From an uncultured Prevotella sp. (GTDB lineage: Bacteria > Bacteroidota > Bacteroidia > Bacteroidales > Bacteroidaceae): a stretch of DNA of 50,058 nt. The position numbers and the translations under genes were made by a program. Of the stretch, positions 43,001-50,058 are shown piece after piece. The notes beneath the pieces were generated by a model. That model saw only the letters and a list, made by a program, of their open reading frames with translations, was not told where the DNA came from and ran no database searches. The stretch's first letter is position 1, and each line of letters begins with the position of its first letter. The DNA lies in NCBI GenBank assembly GCA_905233425.1, contig CAJOEC010000073.1, positions 1 to 50,058 on the forward strand. The letters run 5' to 3'.

Positions 43001-46000
43001 TCAGCGGCGAGGGCACGAACTTCAACGTGATACCGATGCTCAACAGCCACGAATTCTCGCCCCAGAAGCAAAGCCGCTTCATCAGCGGCTCGTCGCTGGT
43101 GCACAACAGCGTCGACTTCACCGATGTCAGTTCCTTCGAGGTGAGTGGCACAATCATATATGCCGGAACCAATATCCCCGTCGACAGCGTGCAGATCTAT
43201 GTTGACGGTCGCGCTGTGGCCCGCAACGACAAGGCCGTGATGACCAACAGTGAAGGTGAGTTCGTCGTCGATGTGCCCATCGGCAAGCACTACATCACCG
43301 CCGTCAGAGACGGCCACACCTTTGTGAACAACGGTCGAATACCCGAAGACCCGACGGGCCTGAACGAGGAAATGATGGAGTTCAAGAACCCCGTGTCGGG
43401 CCTGCGCTTCATCGACAACACGCTTGTGCCTATAGCCGGCCGCGTGGTGGGTGGCGCCATCGAGGGCGACAAGCCCTTGGGCTTCGGTCTGAGCGAGAAC
43501 AACATCGGCAAGGCCGTCATCACCCTTCAGATACCCAACACAAACTATATGTTGAACGCTGAGGAAAGGATGGACGAAGACAATCCGTTGGTGAGCACCG
43601 GCTTCTGGCCTGTAGCCACCAATACCGACGTGGCCGCTATTGAGGGCATGATGAGACCCGGCGTGGCCTATCGCACGGGCGGTGATGGCGAAAACGACGC
43701 CAAGAATGTGGTTATCACCACCGATACCGAGACTGGTGAGTTCGGTATCATGCTGCCGCCATTGGACTACAAGGTGCTGTCGGTAGTGATGGAGAACACC
43801 GAAGGAAGGAAACACTACCAGTTCAATCCTGAGCAACTGCCCCGCATCAACGCCAGCGACGCAACGATAGTGCTGAGGGACAGCACCGAGAATAAGAACG
43901 GCGAGAAGCTCTTCTTCGACTATACGGCTTCGTTCAAGCAGACCGTCCACACAGAACCCAAGCTGAGAGTTACACAGAACAGGGTCGAGGCAGGGGCCTT
44001 CGGCGAATCCTCAATCGAATTTGTACATCCCACTACTGGCGAGAAAAAAACCGTGAATCTCTTCACCGTGGGCAACGACAACGAAGTGACTTATACCTTC
44101 AACTATCCTATCTTCAAAGAGCTGTGCACATATACCTTCAACCTGGAGGGCTACGAGAACTACATCAACTACGACAAGACTGTCGACGGCTCGGACTACG
44201 AGTCGAAAGTACCTTTGAAGGATGTTGTGGTGACCATCGGCAATGCGCTTAGCTCAACCCAGGTGGTGCAGAGCATCGACGACCCGAACGGTAATGCCGG
44301 TAAGGTGCTCAACCTGAAGGAGAACCAGCTGGTGCTCAACGACGAAGGTAGGGGAACCTACACATGGAAGGCCGGACTGCCCAACATCCAGGACCCATTC
44401 ACCAGGACGCTGAACATGACCTACAGCAACGGTGCCGGCGAGTACAAGTGGAAGGGAAATACCAACGAAGGTCTCAGCGGTATCATCTTCGGCGACTTGC
44501 CTTCGGGCACGAACTTCACGACCCAGGGTCCGGACGAGGTGGAGATGATTCTCCACGACCCGTATGGCGACTCGTCGTTTGCAACATGGGAGACCGGTTC
44601 GGTGATTGTGCAGACCAAGGACACCGTCACTTCACAGTCTCAAGCTAACAATCTGAACACCACCCTCCACCTCGGTCCCGATATCACCACCTCAGAGGGC
44701 TTTGGTGTCATGGTGGAGTTGGAGATTGACTATACAGACGACTTCTCGACTGGCTTCGACCGCACAACGCAGACCGAGTCGACCAACTCGACGACCTCGA
44801 CAGTGGAAATCACCAAATCCATCAGCACAGGCGGCGATTCCGATTTCGTGGGTGCCGACGGCGACATCTATATCGGCAAGAGCACCAACCTGCTCTTCGG
44901 CAGGGCACGCTCGGTGGGTTTGAAGCCCATCGGCACCAACGACCTCGAGGTGAACGTTGACGACGCTATTGTCGTGGGCAAGAAGTTCGCTACCAACTTC
45001 TATTACACACAATATGAGATAGAGAACGTGATCATCCCCAACCTGATAACGATGCGTAACGACCTTCTCTATAATGTTCCCGACAAGGATAACTACAACA
45101 ACACGACAGGTCATACCATGTACGTGACGAGTCTCCAGGAAACCGATGAGCACTTCGGCGAGGAAGGCACCTACAAGTGCTACCCCGTGGAGCAAGGCCT
45201 CAACATGGTGCAGTTCTACAACGACCAGATTGCCAGTTGGGAGAATGCCATAATGGAGAATGAGAAGTACAAGGTGGAAACCGTCAAGGCCGGCAAGGAC
45301 AAGCAGAACGTCTCGTTCGGCGGTGGCATCGAACTCACGGAAACGAAGACCGTTTCGACTGAAACGTCCAGTGCAACCTCCTACACTCACAACTGGACTT
45401 ACAACTTCCAGACCGAACTCGGACTTGAAATCAATGGCTTGGGTATGAGCGTGGAGACAACCACCAACACCACTTGGGAGGGATCTGAGAGCCTGACCAA
45501 CGACACAACCGTGACGACAACGTTCAGCTACACGCTGGCCGACAGCGGTGCCAACGACTCGTTCTCGATGGACATCTATCCCGCTTCAAAGGGTCACTCC
45601 CCGATGTTCAAGACCGTGGCCGGACAGACATCCTGCCCGTATGAGGGTCAGGTGCTGACAAAGTACTACAAAAAGGATAAGGAAGAGCTGTCGGCAGCCA
45701 CCATGAAGATTGAGGATCCTGAAATCGACTGCAACAACCGAATGCTGACCGGCGTACCCACTGGTGGCCAGGCTCAGTTCGAGCTGCTGCTGAAGAACAA
45801 CTCGGTGACTAACACCGACAACTACTTCAGGCTCATTCCTGTTGACGGCACCAACCCGCTCGGCGCCAAGCTGAGCCTGCCCACCGGCCCCATCGAGGAC
45901 GGACGCACAGTGTTTGTGCCCGCCGGCGAGACGGTGAAGATGATCCTTACCCTGGAGCAGGGCAACATCGCCATTACGAAGTATGACGACATCGTGCTGG

Positions 46001-49000
46001 CCCTGACATCTACCTGCCAGGATGACATAAGGAGCGAGGTGAGCATCAGCGCCGAGTTCGTTCCTTCCAGCACGCCGGTAGAGCTGAAGATGGACAAGTA
46101 CGTGGTGAACGCCGGCAACGTGAGCAGTGGCGTACAGTTCACCGTGAAAGGCTTCAACCGCAATTTCGCAGGTCTGCAGCGTGTTGACCTGCAGTATCTG
46201 GCTCCCGGCGAGCATACCTGGAGTCTGCTGAAGGGCTATATCCCGAGCGAGAGTGTCCGCGCAGACAACAGCCAAGAACTGCTTCCCGAAAACGGTGTCA
46301 TCGAGCTGTCGATAGACATGGGCGAATCAATGTGGAGAGACGGCACCTACCAGTTCCGTGCACAGAGTTCCGCCCTCTACGAAGGCAAGCCCGTCACCGC
46401 TGAGAGTGACGTGCTGACACTGGTGAAGGACCTTAACCGTCCGCAGCTCTTCGGTGCTGCCAGTCCTGGCGACGGCGTTCTCAATAGCGGCGACGAGATC
46501 AGCGTGACCTTCAACGAGGACATACAGAAGGAGAGGCTGACGAAGAACAACATCATCATCAGCGGTGTGCTCAACGGCTATGAGCTGCAGCACGACGTGG
46601 CACTGTCGGCACAGAACACCGAGCGTGCCGCCTACACACAGGCTGGCTTCAACCTGGCCAAGAAGAGCTTCTCAGCTGACATGTGGGTACTTGTGACCGC
46701 AGCAGGCGACATCTTCACCCACGGCAACGGCGACGAGAAGTTCAAGCTGGCCGTCGACGCAAACAACAAGCTCGTGGCTTCAATCGGAGGCAACGACTAT
46801 GTCTCTGCCAACGCCATCGAGAAGGACACCTGGACATTCCTCACCTTCTCTTACGACTATGACGAGGGCAGCAGCCACCTGAACGCTCGCGCCGTGACGG
46901 CCAACGACACCAAGGACCTGTTCGACAACGAGGCTGTGGCCGACTATACCGGCTCGGGCAGCATCACGCTGGGACAGAACTTCAAGGGCGCCATCCACGA
47001 GCTGACCCTTTGGGACAAGGCACGCACCATGCAGGAGGCACAGGCCGAGATGAACTTCTCGAAGAAGCCTTCCACGCCCAACCTCATAGGCTACTGGAAG
47101 ATGGACGAGGGCAACGGTACGGAGATACGCGACTATGCCCGCAACCGCCATCTGACCATGCCAGCCAACACGTGGTACCTGAACAACGACAACAAGGCTG
47201 TCACACTCGACGGCACGAAGACCCTGACACTGAACATCTCTGCATGCAACCCCATGCCAACCGACGACTACGCCGTGGAGATGTGGTTCAAGGGTGACAA
47301 GGCCGACCAGAGCGCAGCAAGCACGCTGTTCGCTGCCAACTCCAATTCGGTGGGCATCAGCTTCAACGCCAACGGCGGCCTCACGATGAAAGCCAATGGC
47401 TCTGACACCGAGCTGACCAGCACCAACGTCCTCGACAACGCCTGGCACCACCTGGCACTCAATGTGCTGCGCAACGGCAACGCCACGGCCTACGTCGACG
47501 GCAAGGCCGTGAAGACCTTCGCGGCATCGGCAGTGCCCGCACTTGAGGGCGCAACGCTTTATGTGGGCTCGCAGCGAGGCGACGCCGGCACCTTCTTCAA
47601 AGGTTTGGTCGACGAAATCCGCATCTGGAATGCTTCGATGACCGGCGATCTGCTCACCAGCCAGCGCACACAACGGCTGAAAGGCAACGAGAGCGGACTG
47701 GCAGCCTACTACTCATTCGAGAAGATGACCCGCAACCCCAACAACGGACTCATCACGTCGGTAAGCAATGACGAAGACCTCACCGGCAGCGGCCTGACGG
47801 CAGAAGTAGTCACCTCTACCTCCACAACTCCTCAGCTCCCCAACTACACAGACGAGGCTCCTGCCCTGAAGGTGAAGCCCGAGGCCACCAACGTGGAATA
47901 CAACTTCGTGGCCAACGAGCGCGGCATCATCATCACGCTCAACGAGACACCCGCCCGTTTGGAAGGAACGACACTGCAGTTCACCGTGAGGGCTGTGCAA
48001 GACCTCAACGGCAACGAGTCGAGCACTGTAAACTGGACGGCCTTCGTGCGTCAGAACAGTCTGCTGTGGAAGGACGACAGCGCCGTGACGCTTGAGAAGC
48101 AAGTGGGCGATCCCGCTTCATTCGAGGCCACCTTCACCAACGAGAGCGGCACAGCCGAGAACTGGACACTGAGCGGACTGCCCTCATGGCTCACCGCCAG
48201 CGCCACCAGCGGCACGCTGAAGGCACAGCTGTCGAAGACCATCACCTTCACCATAGCCGAAAGCGTTCCCACTGGCAAGTACGAGGAGACAATCTACCTC
48301 ACTGGCAACGACAACATCAGCGAGCCTCTGACACTCAACCTGAAAGTGAAGGCTGAAGAGCCCGACTGGGTTGCTAACAGAAGCGGATACTCTGAAACGA
48401 TGAACCTTGTCGGCAGTCTGCAGATTCTCGACGTGCCCTGCCGTGACGAGGACGACATCGTGGCAGCCTTCATAGGCACCGAGTGCCGTGGAGTGGCACA
48501 TCCTGAATACGTCAGTCGCTATGACGCCTACTTCGTCACCATGGACATCTATGGCAGCAGCGATGACGATGAAGTTCCTCTTACATTGAAGGTCTTTGAG
48601 GCATCCACGGGAATCATCTATCCCGTCGTAAAGGCATACTTTGGAGGAGAGCTGATGACACCAGAGTTCAAGACCGACAACCTCTTAGGCACCTTCAAAG
48701 CCCCTGTCATCCTCAATGCCACCGACGAGGTTGAGCAGAACATCGACCTGACACTGGGTTGGAACTGGATGTCGCTCGGCGTGAAGCCCGGCTCAAAGCC
48801 CGCAGACTTCACCGTAGAAAGAGTCTTCGCCAATGCCGACGGCAAGGTGGAGTTCGTGAAGACCTTTGGCGATCTTGCTGAGTACGACGACGGCGATTGG
48901 CTTATTAGCGGTCTGACGCAGATGAACAACCGCGAGATGTATGCCGTGCAGGCCAACGACGACCTGACTCTCAGCGTCACCGGCCACAGGGTGAAGAGCA

Positions 49001-49764
49001 ACGAGGAGCCCATAACCGTGAAGAACGGATGGTCGTGGGTGGCCTTCAACAGTCTCTCCGTAATGAGTCTCGACGAGGCCCTCGCCGGCATGCAGCCGCA
49101 GGACGACGAGATCATCAAGGGCCAGCGCGGTGTAGCCTTCTACGACACATACGAGTGGGTAGGCTCGCTGAAGCAGCTCACGCCCGGCCTGGGCTACAAG
49201 ATCCAAGGCAAGCTGGGACGCACCTTCACCTATCCCGTGAAGACCGCAACTTCAGCCGGAGCACGCTCCTTCACCTCCTTTGATCCTCAACTCCCCAACT
49301 CTTCAGTATTCACTCCCGTTGACTATCACCTCTATCCAGGCAACATGGTGCTCGTCGCACAGCTTGTGCTTGACGGCCAGCCTGTAGAGGGTGTTGAGTT
49401 AGGCATCTTCGCCGGCGAGGAGTGCCGCGAGGCCGCCTTCTCCGACGAGCGAGGATTGGTCATCACCACCATACCGGGCGACAAGCCTTGTGAACTGACT
49501 TTCCGGGTGAGCGATGGCGACTCCCAGCCCTCAACGCTCAACGCCCATATAACCTACGAGAACGACGCTGTCGTCGGAACGCCGAAGGCTCCGTTCATCA
49601 TCGACCTTGGCGAGGCCACAGGCATCGTGCAGTTGGTTGCGACTGAGTCGCAACAGACCGGGCAGGTCTTCGACATGCAGGGACGCAAGGTTGATCTGAA
49701 CGACCAGGGACGCAAGCTCCGCAAGGGCGTCTACATCGTCAACGGACAGAAGAAAGTGAAGTAA
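40093..49764 (+). CDS. Giant 3223-residue LamG-domain surface protein
   Basis: Residues 1-54 are a long basic N-region and a signal peptide (SLFSTLLIFVMSFMPQGAQG); an ATG at 40183 would start closer to it. Residues about 693-970 form a carboxypeptidase-regulatory/Cna-like domain (GTISGRITFGSAGSSVEGVQ) interrupted by a LamG-like domain (about 728-936, FSMQMWIYPEKFSEN). A second such beta domain begins about 1015 (FEVSGTIIYAGTNIPVDSVQ). Residues about 1560-1820 are Ser/Thr-rich with alternating polar/apolar strands (TSYTHNWTYNFQTELGLEIN). Two more LamG domains follow (about 2181-2360 and 2372-2560), then a BACON-like domain (about 2683-2757), LGWNWMSLGVKP modules and a C-terminal tail (VFDMQGRKVDLNDQGRKL…). 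It is probably a secreted, surface-anchored adhesin or glycan binder. Confidence 0.85.
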   Translation: MEKTTKQLERWWRVPLLTSPLCKTTSSHGQMRRLSLFSTLLIFVMSFMPQGAQGKYSLVDGTGFFWDYFMKDFTYNANTNTITFTSQYCHQYLASFDEGFYNSNGFTFYARKDGNYTSASGWTKLGTIRIKANTKELEILNTAMGFGMTSDAVKILNEGPTPAADKPYGYNYIRTFKWELPIEWRNCNIHFMAQGTWTDKDGTTDPHTINSRSDGHVRSQKTPYTFTIRKITWNGDLTISPDSTITVPYKLETTARNTDGYTRIWTYTNGNWNNKISAKEIGNNFNPGTYTFNMHNAGLSYRKAFKISLDHEFRHDNDLSNNGKAYTTSFTNDVTFNAFPVATLQSAFLPKEEEGKVIKLTWTADITNYQVGNWGTKWAIYRNGEYCNSILQNENGTAQYTDHTGNLVTYNTYSDGIFTFYDTGFPHEKEVKYEVYYVWKDWNPATAKVSELKSTNYEIVDTELSMPIDNMTVTPSADRIEFAWTSTAHSAGWGNKFNIYMVDKQGTKTLLYTIIPKDQQAAFKWVHRSKDISTRRTIEENPTTGSYPAIYYTEEPLNNCTPHDYIIEGVIEDVVYNSVTLEKRAIGTGTLFESFEATKGSYNGTVKLTWTVDRQGSNVTKDYEIHRCVAGQNTGEWDYLETISSNEDRLRYTDDTALPGVFYNYRITVIDRCEDGQEMTNSITDIGFAQTTGTISGRITFGSAGSSVEGVQVYLQKTSTSGDDVTQYHSLHFTGYDSFVTSAYPSNTYAANKFSNGAFSMQMWIYPEKFSENCIARLYSKTSDNSIGLGMSSSGKLFFCDGNTKHEFDLTLKENQYNHVALTRSGNTLTCYIINNGADGNPVLQKATANLEGALSFGNDTESATQFVLGYVKGFIDEFRLWTKCLSKDQIEENYDHLLVGNEKGLETYWTFDEGLSEQFFDYSREGTVYHQHHGKIGENVESSTTTPNQLALKAKTDIDGNYIIQGIPFSGEGTNFNVIPMLNSHEFSPQKQSRFISGSSLVHNSVDFTDVSSFEVSGTIIYAGTNIPVDSVQIYVDGRAVARNDKAVMTNSEGEFVVDVPIGKHYITAVRDGHTFVNNGRIPEDPTGLNEEMMEFKNPVSGLRFIDNTLVPIAGRVVGGAIEGDKPLGFGLSENNIGKAVITLQIPNTNYMLNAEERMDEDNPLVSTGFWPVATNTDVAAIEGMMRPGVAYRTGGDGENDAKNVVITTDTETGEFGIMLPPLDYKVLSVVMENTEGRKHYQFNPEQLPRINASDATIVLRDSTENKNGEKLFFDYTASFKQTVHTEPKLRVTQNRVEAGAFGESSIEFVHPTTGEKKTVNLFTVGNDNEVTYTFNYPIFKELCTYTFNLEGYENYINYDKTVDGSDYESKVPLKDVVVTIGNALSSTQVVQSIDDPNGNAGKVLNLKENQLVLNDEGRGTYTWKAGLPNIQDPFTRTLNMTYSNGAGEYKWKGNTNEGLSGIIFGDLPSGTNFTTQGPDEVEMILHDPYGDSSFATWETGSVIVQTKDTVTSQSQANNLNTTLHLGPDITTSEGFGVMVELEIDYTDDFSTGFDRTTQTESTNSTTSTVEITKSISTGGDSDFVGADGDIYIGKSTNLLFGRARSVGLKPIGTNDLEVNVDDAIVVGKKFATNFYYTQYEIENVIIPNLITMRNDLLYNVPDKDNYNNTTGHTMYVTSLQETDEHFGEEGTYKCYPVEQGLNMVQFYNDQIASWENAIMENEKYKVETVKAGKDKQNVSFGGGIELTETKTVSTETSSATSYTHNWTYNFQTELGLEINGLGMSVETTTNTTWEGSESLTNDTTVTTTFSYTLADSGANDSFSMDIYPASKGHSPMFKTVAGQTSCPYEGQVLTKYYKKDKEELSAATMKIEDPEIDCNNRMLTGVPTGGQAQFELLLKNNSVTNTDNYFRLIPVDGTNPLGAKLSLPTGPIEDGRTVFVPAGETVKMILTLEQGNIAITKYDDIVLALTSTCQDDIRSEVSISAEFVPSSTPVELKMDKYVVNAGNVSSGVQFTVKGFNRNFAGLQRVDLQYLAPGEHTWSLLKGYIPSESVRADNSQELLPENGVIELSIDMGESMWRDGTYQFRAQSSALYEGKPVTAESDVLTLVKDLNRPQLFGAASPGDGVLNSGDEISVTFNEDIQKERLTKNNIIISGVLNGYELQHDVALSAQNTERAAYTQAGFNLAKKSFSADMWVLVTAAGDIFTHGNGDEKFKLAVDANNKLVASIGGNDYVSANAIEKDTWTFLTFSYDYDEGSSHLNARAVTANDTKDLFDNEAVADYTGSGSITLGQNFKGAIHELTLWDKARTMQEAQAEMNFSKKPSTPNLIGYWKMDEGNGTEIRDYARNRHLTMPANTWYLNNDNKAVTLDGTKTLTLNISACNPMPTDDYAVEMWFKGDKADQSAASTLFAANSNSVGISFNANGGLTMKANGSDTELTSTNVLDNAWHHLALNVLRNGNATAYVDGKAVKTFAASAVPALEGATLYVGSQRGDAGTFFKGLVDEIRIWNASMTGDLLTSQRTQRLKGNESGLAAYYSFEKMTRNPNNGLITSVSNDEDLTGSGLTAEVVTSTSTTPQLPNYTDEAPALKVKPEATNVEYNFVANERGIIITLNETPARLEGTTLQFTVRAVQDLNGNESSTVNWTAFVRQNSLLWKDDSAVTLEKQVGDPASFEATFTNESGTAENWTLSGLPSWLTASATSGTLKAQLSKTITFTIAESVPTGKYEETIYLTGNDNISEPLTLNLKVKAEEPDWVANRSGYSETMNLVGSLQILDVPCRDEDDIVAAFIGTECRGVAHPEYVSRYDAYFVTMDIYGSSDDDEVPLTLKVFEASTGIIYPVVKAYFGGELMTPEFKTDNLLGTFKAPVILNATDEVEQNIDLTLGWNWMSLGVKPGSKPADFTVERVFANADGKVEFVKTFGDLAEYDDGDWLISGLTQMNNREMYAVQANDDLTLSVTGHRVKSNEEPITVKNGWSWVAFNSLSVMSLDEALAGMQPQDDEIIKGQRGVAFYDTYEWVGSLKQLTPGLGYKIQGKLGRTFTYPVKTATSAGARSFTSFDPQLPNSSVFTPVDYHLYPGNMVLVAQLVLDGQPVEGVELGIFAGEECREAAFSDERGLVITTIPGDKPCELTFRVSDGDSQPSTLNAHITYENDAVVGTPKAPFIIDLGEATGIVQLVATESQQTGQVFDMQGRKVDLNDQGRKLRKGVYIVNGQKKVK

Positions 49765-49848
49765 ACCGGTTGTCATCTCTGAAACGAATGTGGATATATG
49801 GAATTATTCACATTCGTTTCGAGATAAAGACATTTATTACGTTTAATT

Positions 49849-50058
49849 ATGAAACTAAATATGAAGAAGAGAAATCTATTTCTTACGCTGGCGTTCCTGC
49901 TCACCGCAGGCGCCAGCTTTGTGTGTTCCCCGCTTCACGCCACCAAGTACACCGACCCCTTCGGCAAGGTGAACGACTCCGAGTACCAGTACACCATGAA
50001 CATCACCGGCTATGTGCGCTACATAAAGCTGGCTGAGGGAGAGTGGGTTCCGGCCAAC
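49849..50058 (+). CDS. Start of a secreted protein gene, cut by the window edge
   Basis: Seventy codons are present before the edge. The product begins MKLNMKKRNLFLTLAFLLTA with a signal peptide (GASFVCSPLHA, cut near ATKYTDP). It continues KVNDSEYQYTMNITGYVRYI. A second ATG at 49861 is an equally good start. The gene follows the giant LamG protein by 84 bases in the same direction and is probably its operon partner. A longer open frame that begins at 49770 is in another reading frame and has no signal peptide. The family cannot be told from this fragment. Confidence 0.8.
   Translation, partial: MKLNMKKRNLFLTLAFLLTAGASFVCSPLHATKYTDPFGKVNDSEYQYTMNITGYVRYIKLAEGEWVPAN

Overview
The window looks like chromosomal DNA from a Bacteroidales bacterium, most probably a Prevotella-like gut, rumen or oral species. 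The evidence is the recurring Bacteroidetes promoter pair (TTTG or TTG, about 20 nt, then TAnnTTTG) in front of many genes, a BspA-type leucine-rich-repeat surface protein, three proteins sharing a C-terminal tail of the form DLxGRR...GxYIxxGKKV, a LruC lipoprotein, and a fused fucokinase/GDP-fucose pyrophosphorylase. No tRNA, rRNA, CRISPR array, transposase or complete prophage was recognised. Coding sequence is GC-rich, so long open frames on the opposite strand are common and were discarded.

Layout. 1-2550: a leftward promoter with a very early terminator, a BspA-like gene whose leader folds into a 109-nt rod, and a two-gene cassette of unknown function. 2629-8176 (minus): sulfur assimilation genes (TusA-like, DsrE-like, cysK, a Cys/Met PLP enzyme), then a LruC lipoprotein. 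8429-11107: a membrane sensor and an AraC-type DNA-binding domain separated by an in-frame TAG, next to a GH28 pectinase. 11384-13722: an AAA ATPase, then a multi-stem leader RNA before an unknown gene. 13719-17970: divergent fucP and fkp, an L-fucose salvage pair. 18113-19049: a tightly coupled three-gene operon around a DUF3990-like ADP-ribosyltransferase-fold protein. 19050-20140: about 1.1 kb without genes but dense in inverted repeats, ending in a strong promoter and a structured RNA with a terminator. 20146-21430: two secreted proteins. 21515-26889: a gene graveyard of ATPase fragments, a decayed PL11 rhamnogalacturonan lyase and a decayed surface protein. 26883-31733 (minus): a helical-repeat protein, rpe, a 37-residue ORF, fmt and a TlpA-like thioredoxin. 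32028-32658: a small protein coupled to a retropepsin-like aspartic protease. 32947-37023: a truncated secreted protein, lepA and a Crp-family regulator, among repeat elements. 37264-39569 (minus): an unknown gene with a polypurine coding insert and a carboxypeptidase-regulatory-domain protein. 39799 to the end: a small membrane protein, a 3223-residue LamG surface protein and the start of its downstream partner.

Two themes stand out. First, the intergenic DNA carries several families of short-palindrome repeats. Family A has three copies, B three, the 22-bp-period family two, and C is a local triplet. Some A and B copies share the terminus ATGATTATCCGCA. Pieces of such repeats also lie in frame inside conserved genes (lepA, fkp, the TusA-like gene) and provide the stop region of another. 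Second, three separate leaders or intergenic regions fold into elaborate RNAs (about 1603-1767 minus, 12953-13066 plus, 19882-20062 plus) that I could not match to a known class; they are the best candidates for something undescribed. All functional names rest on reading the translated sequence by eye, without database searches.
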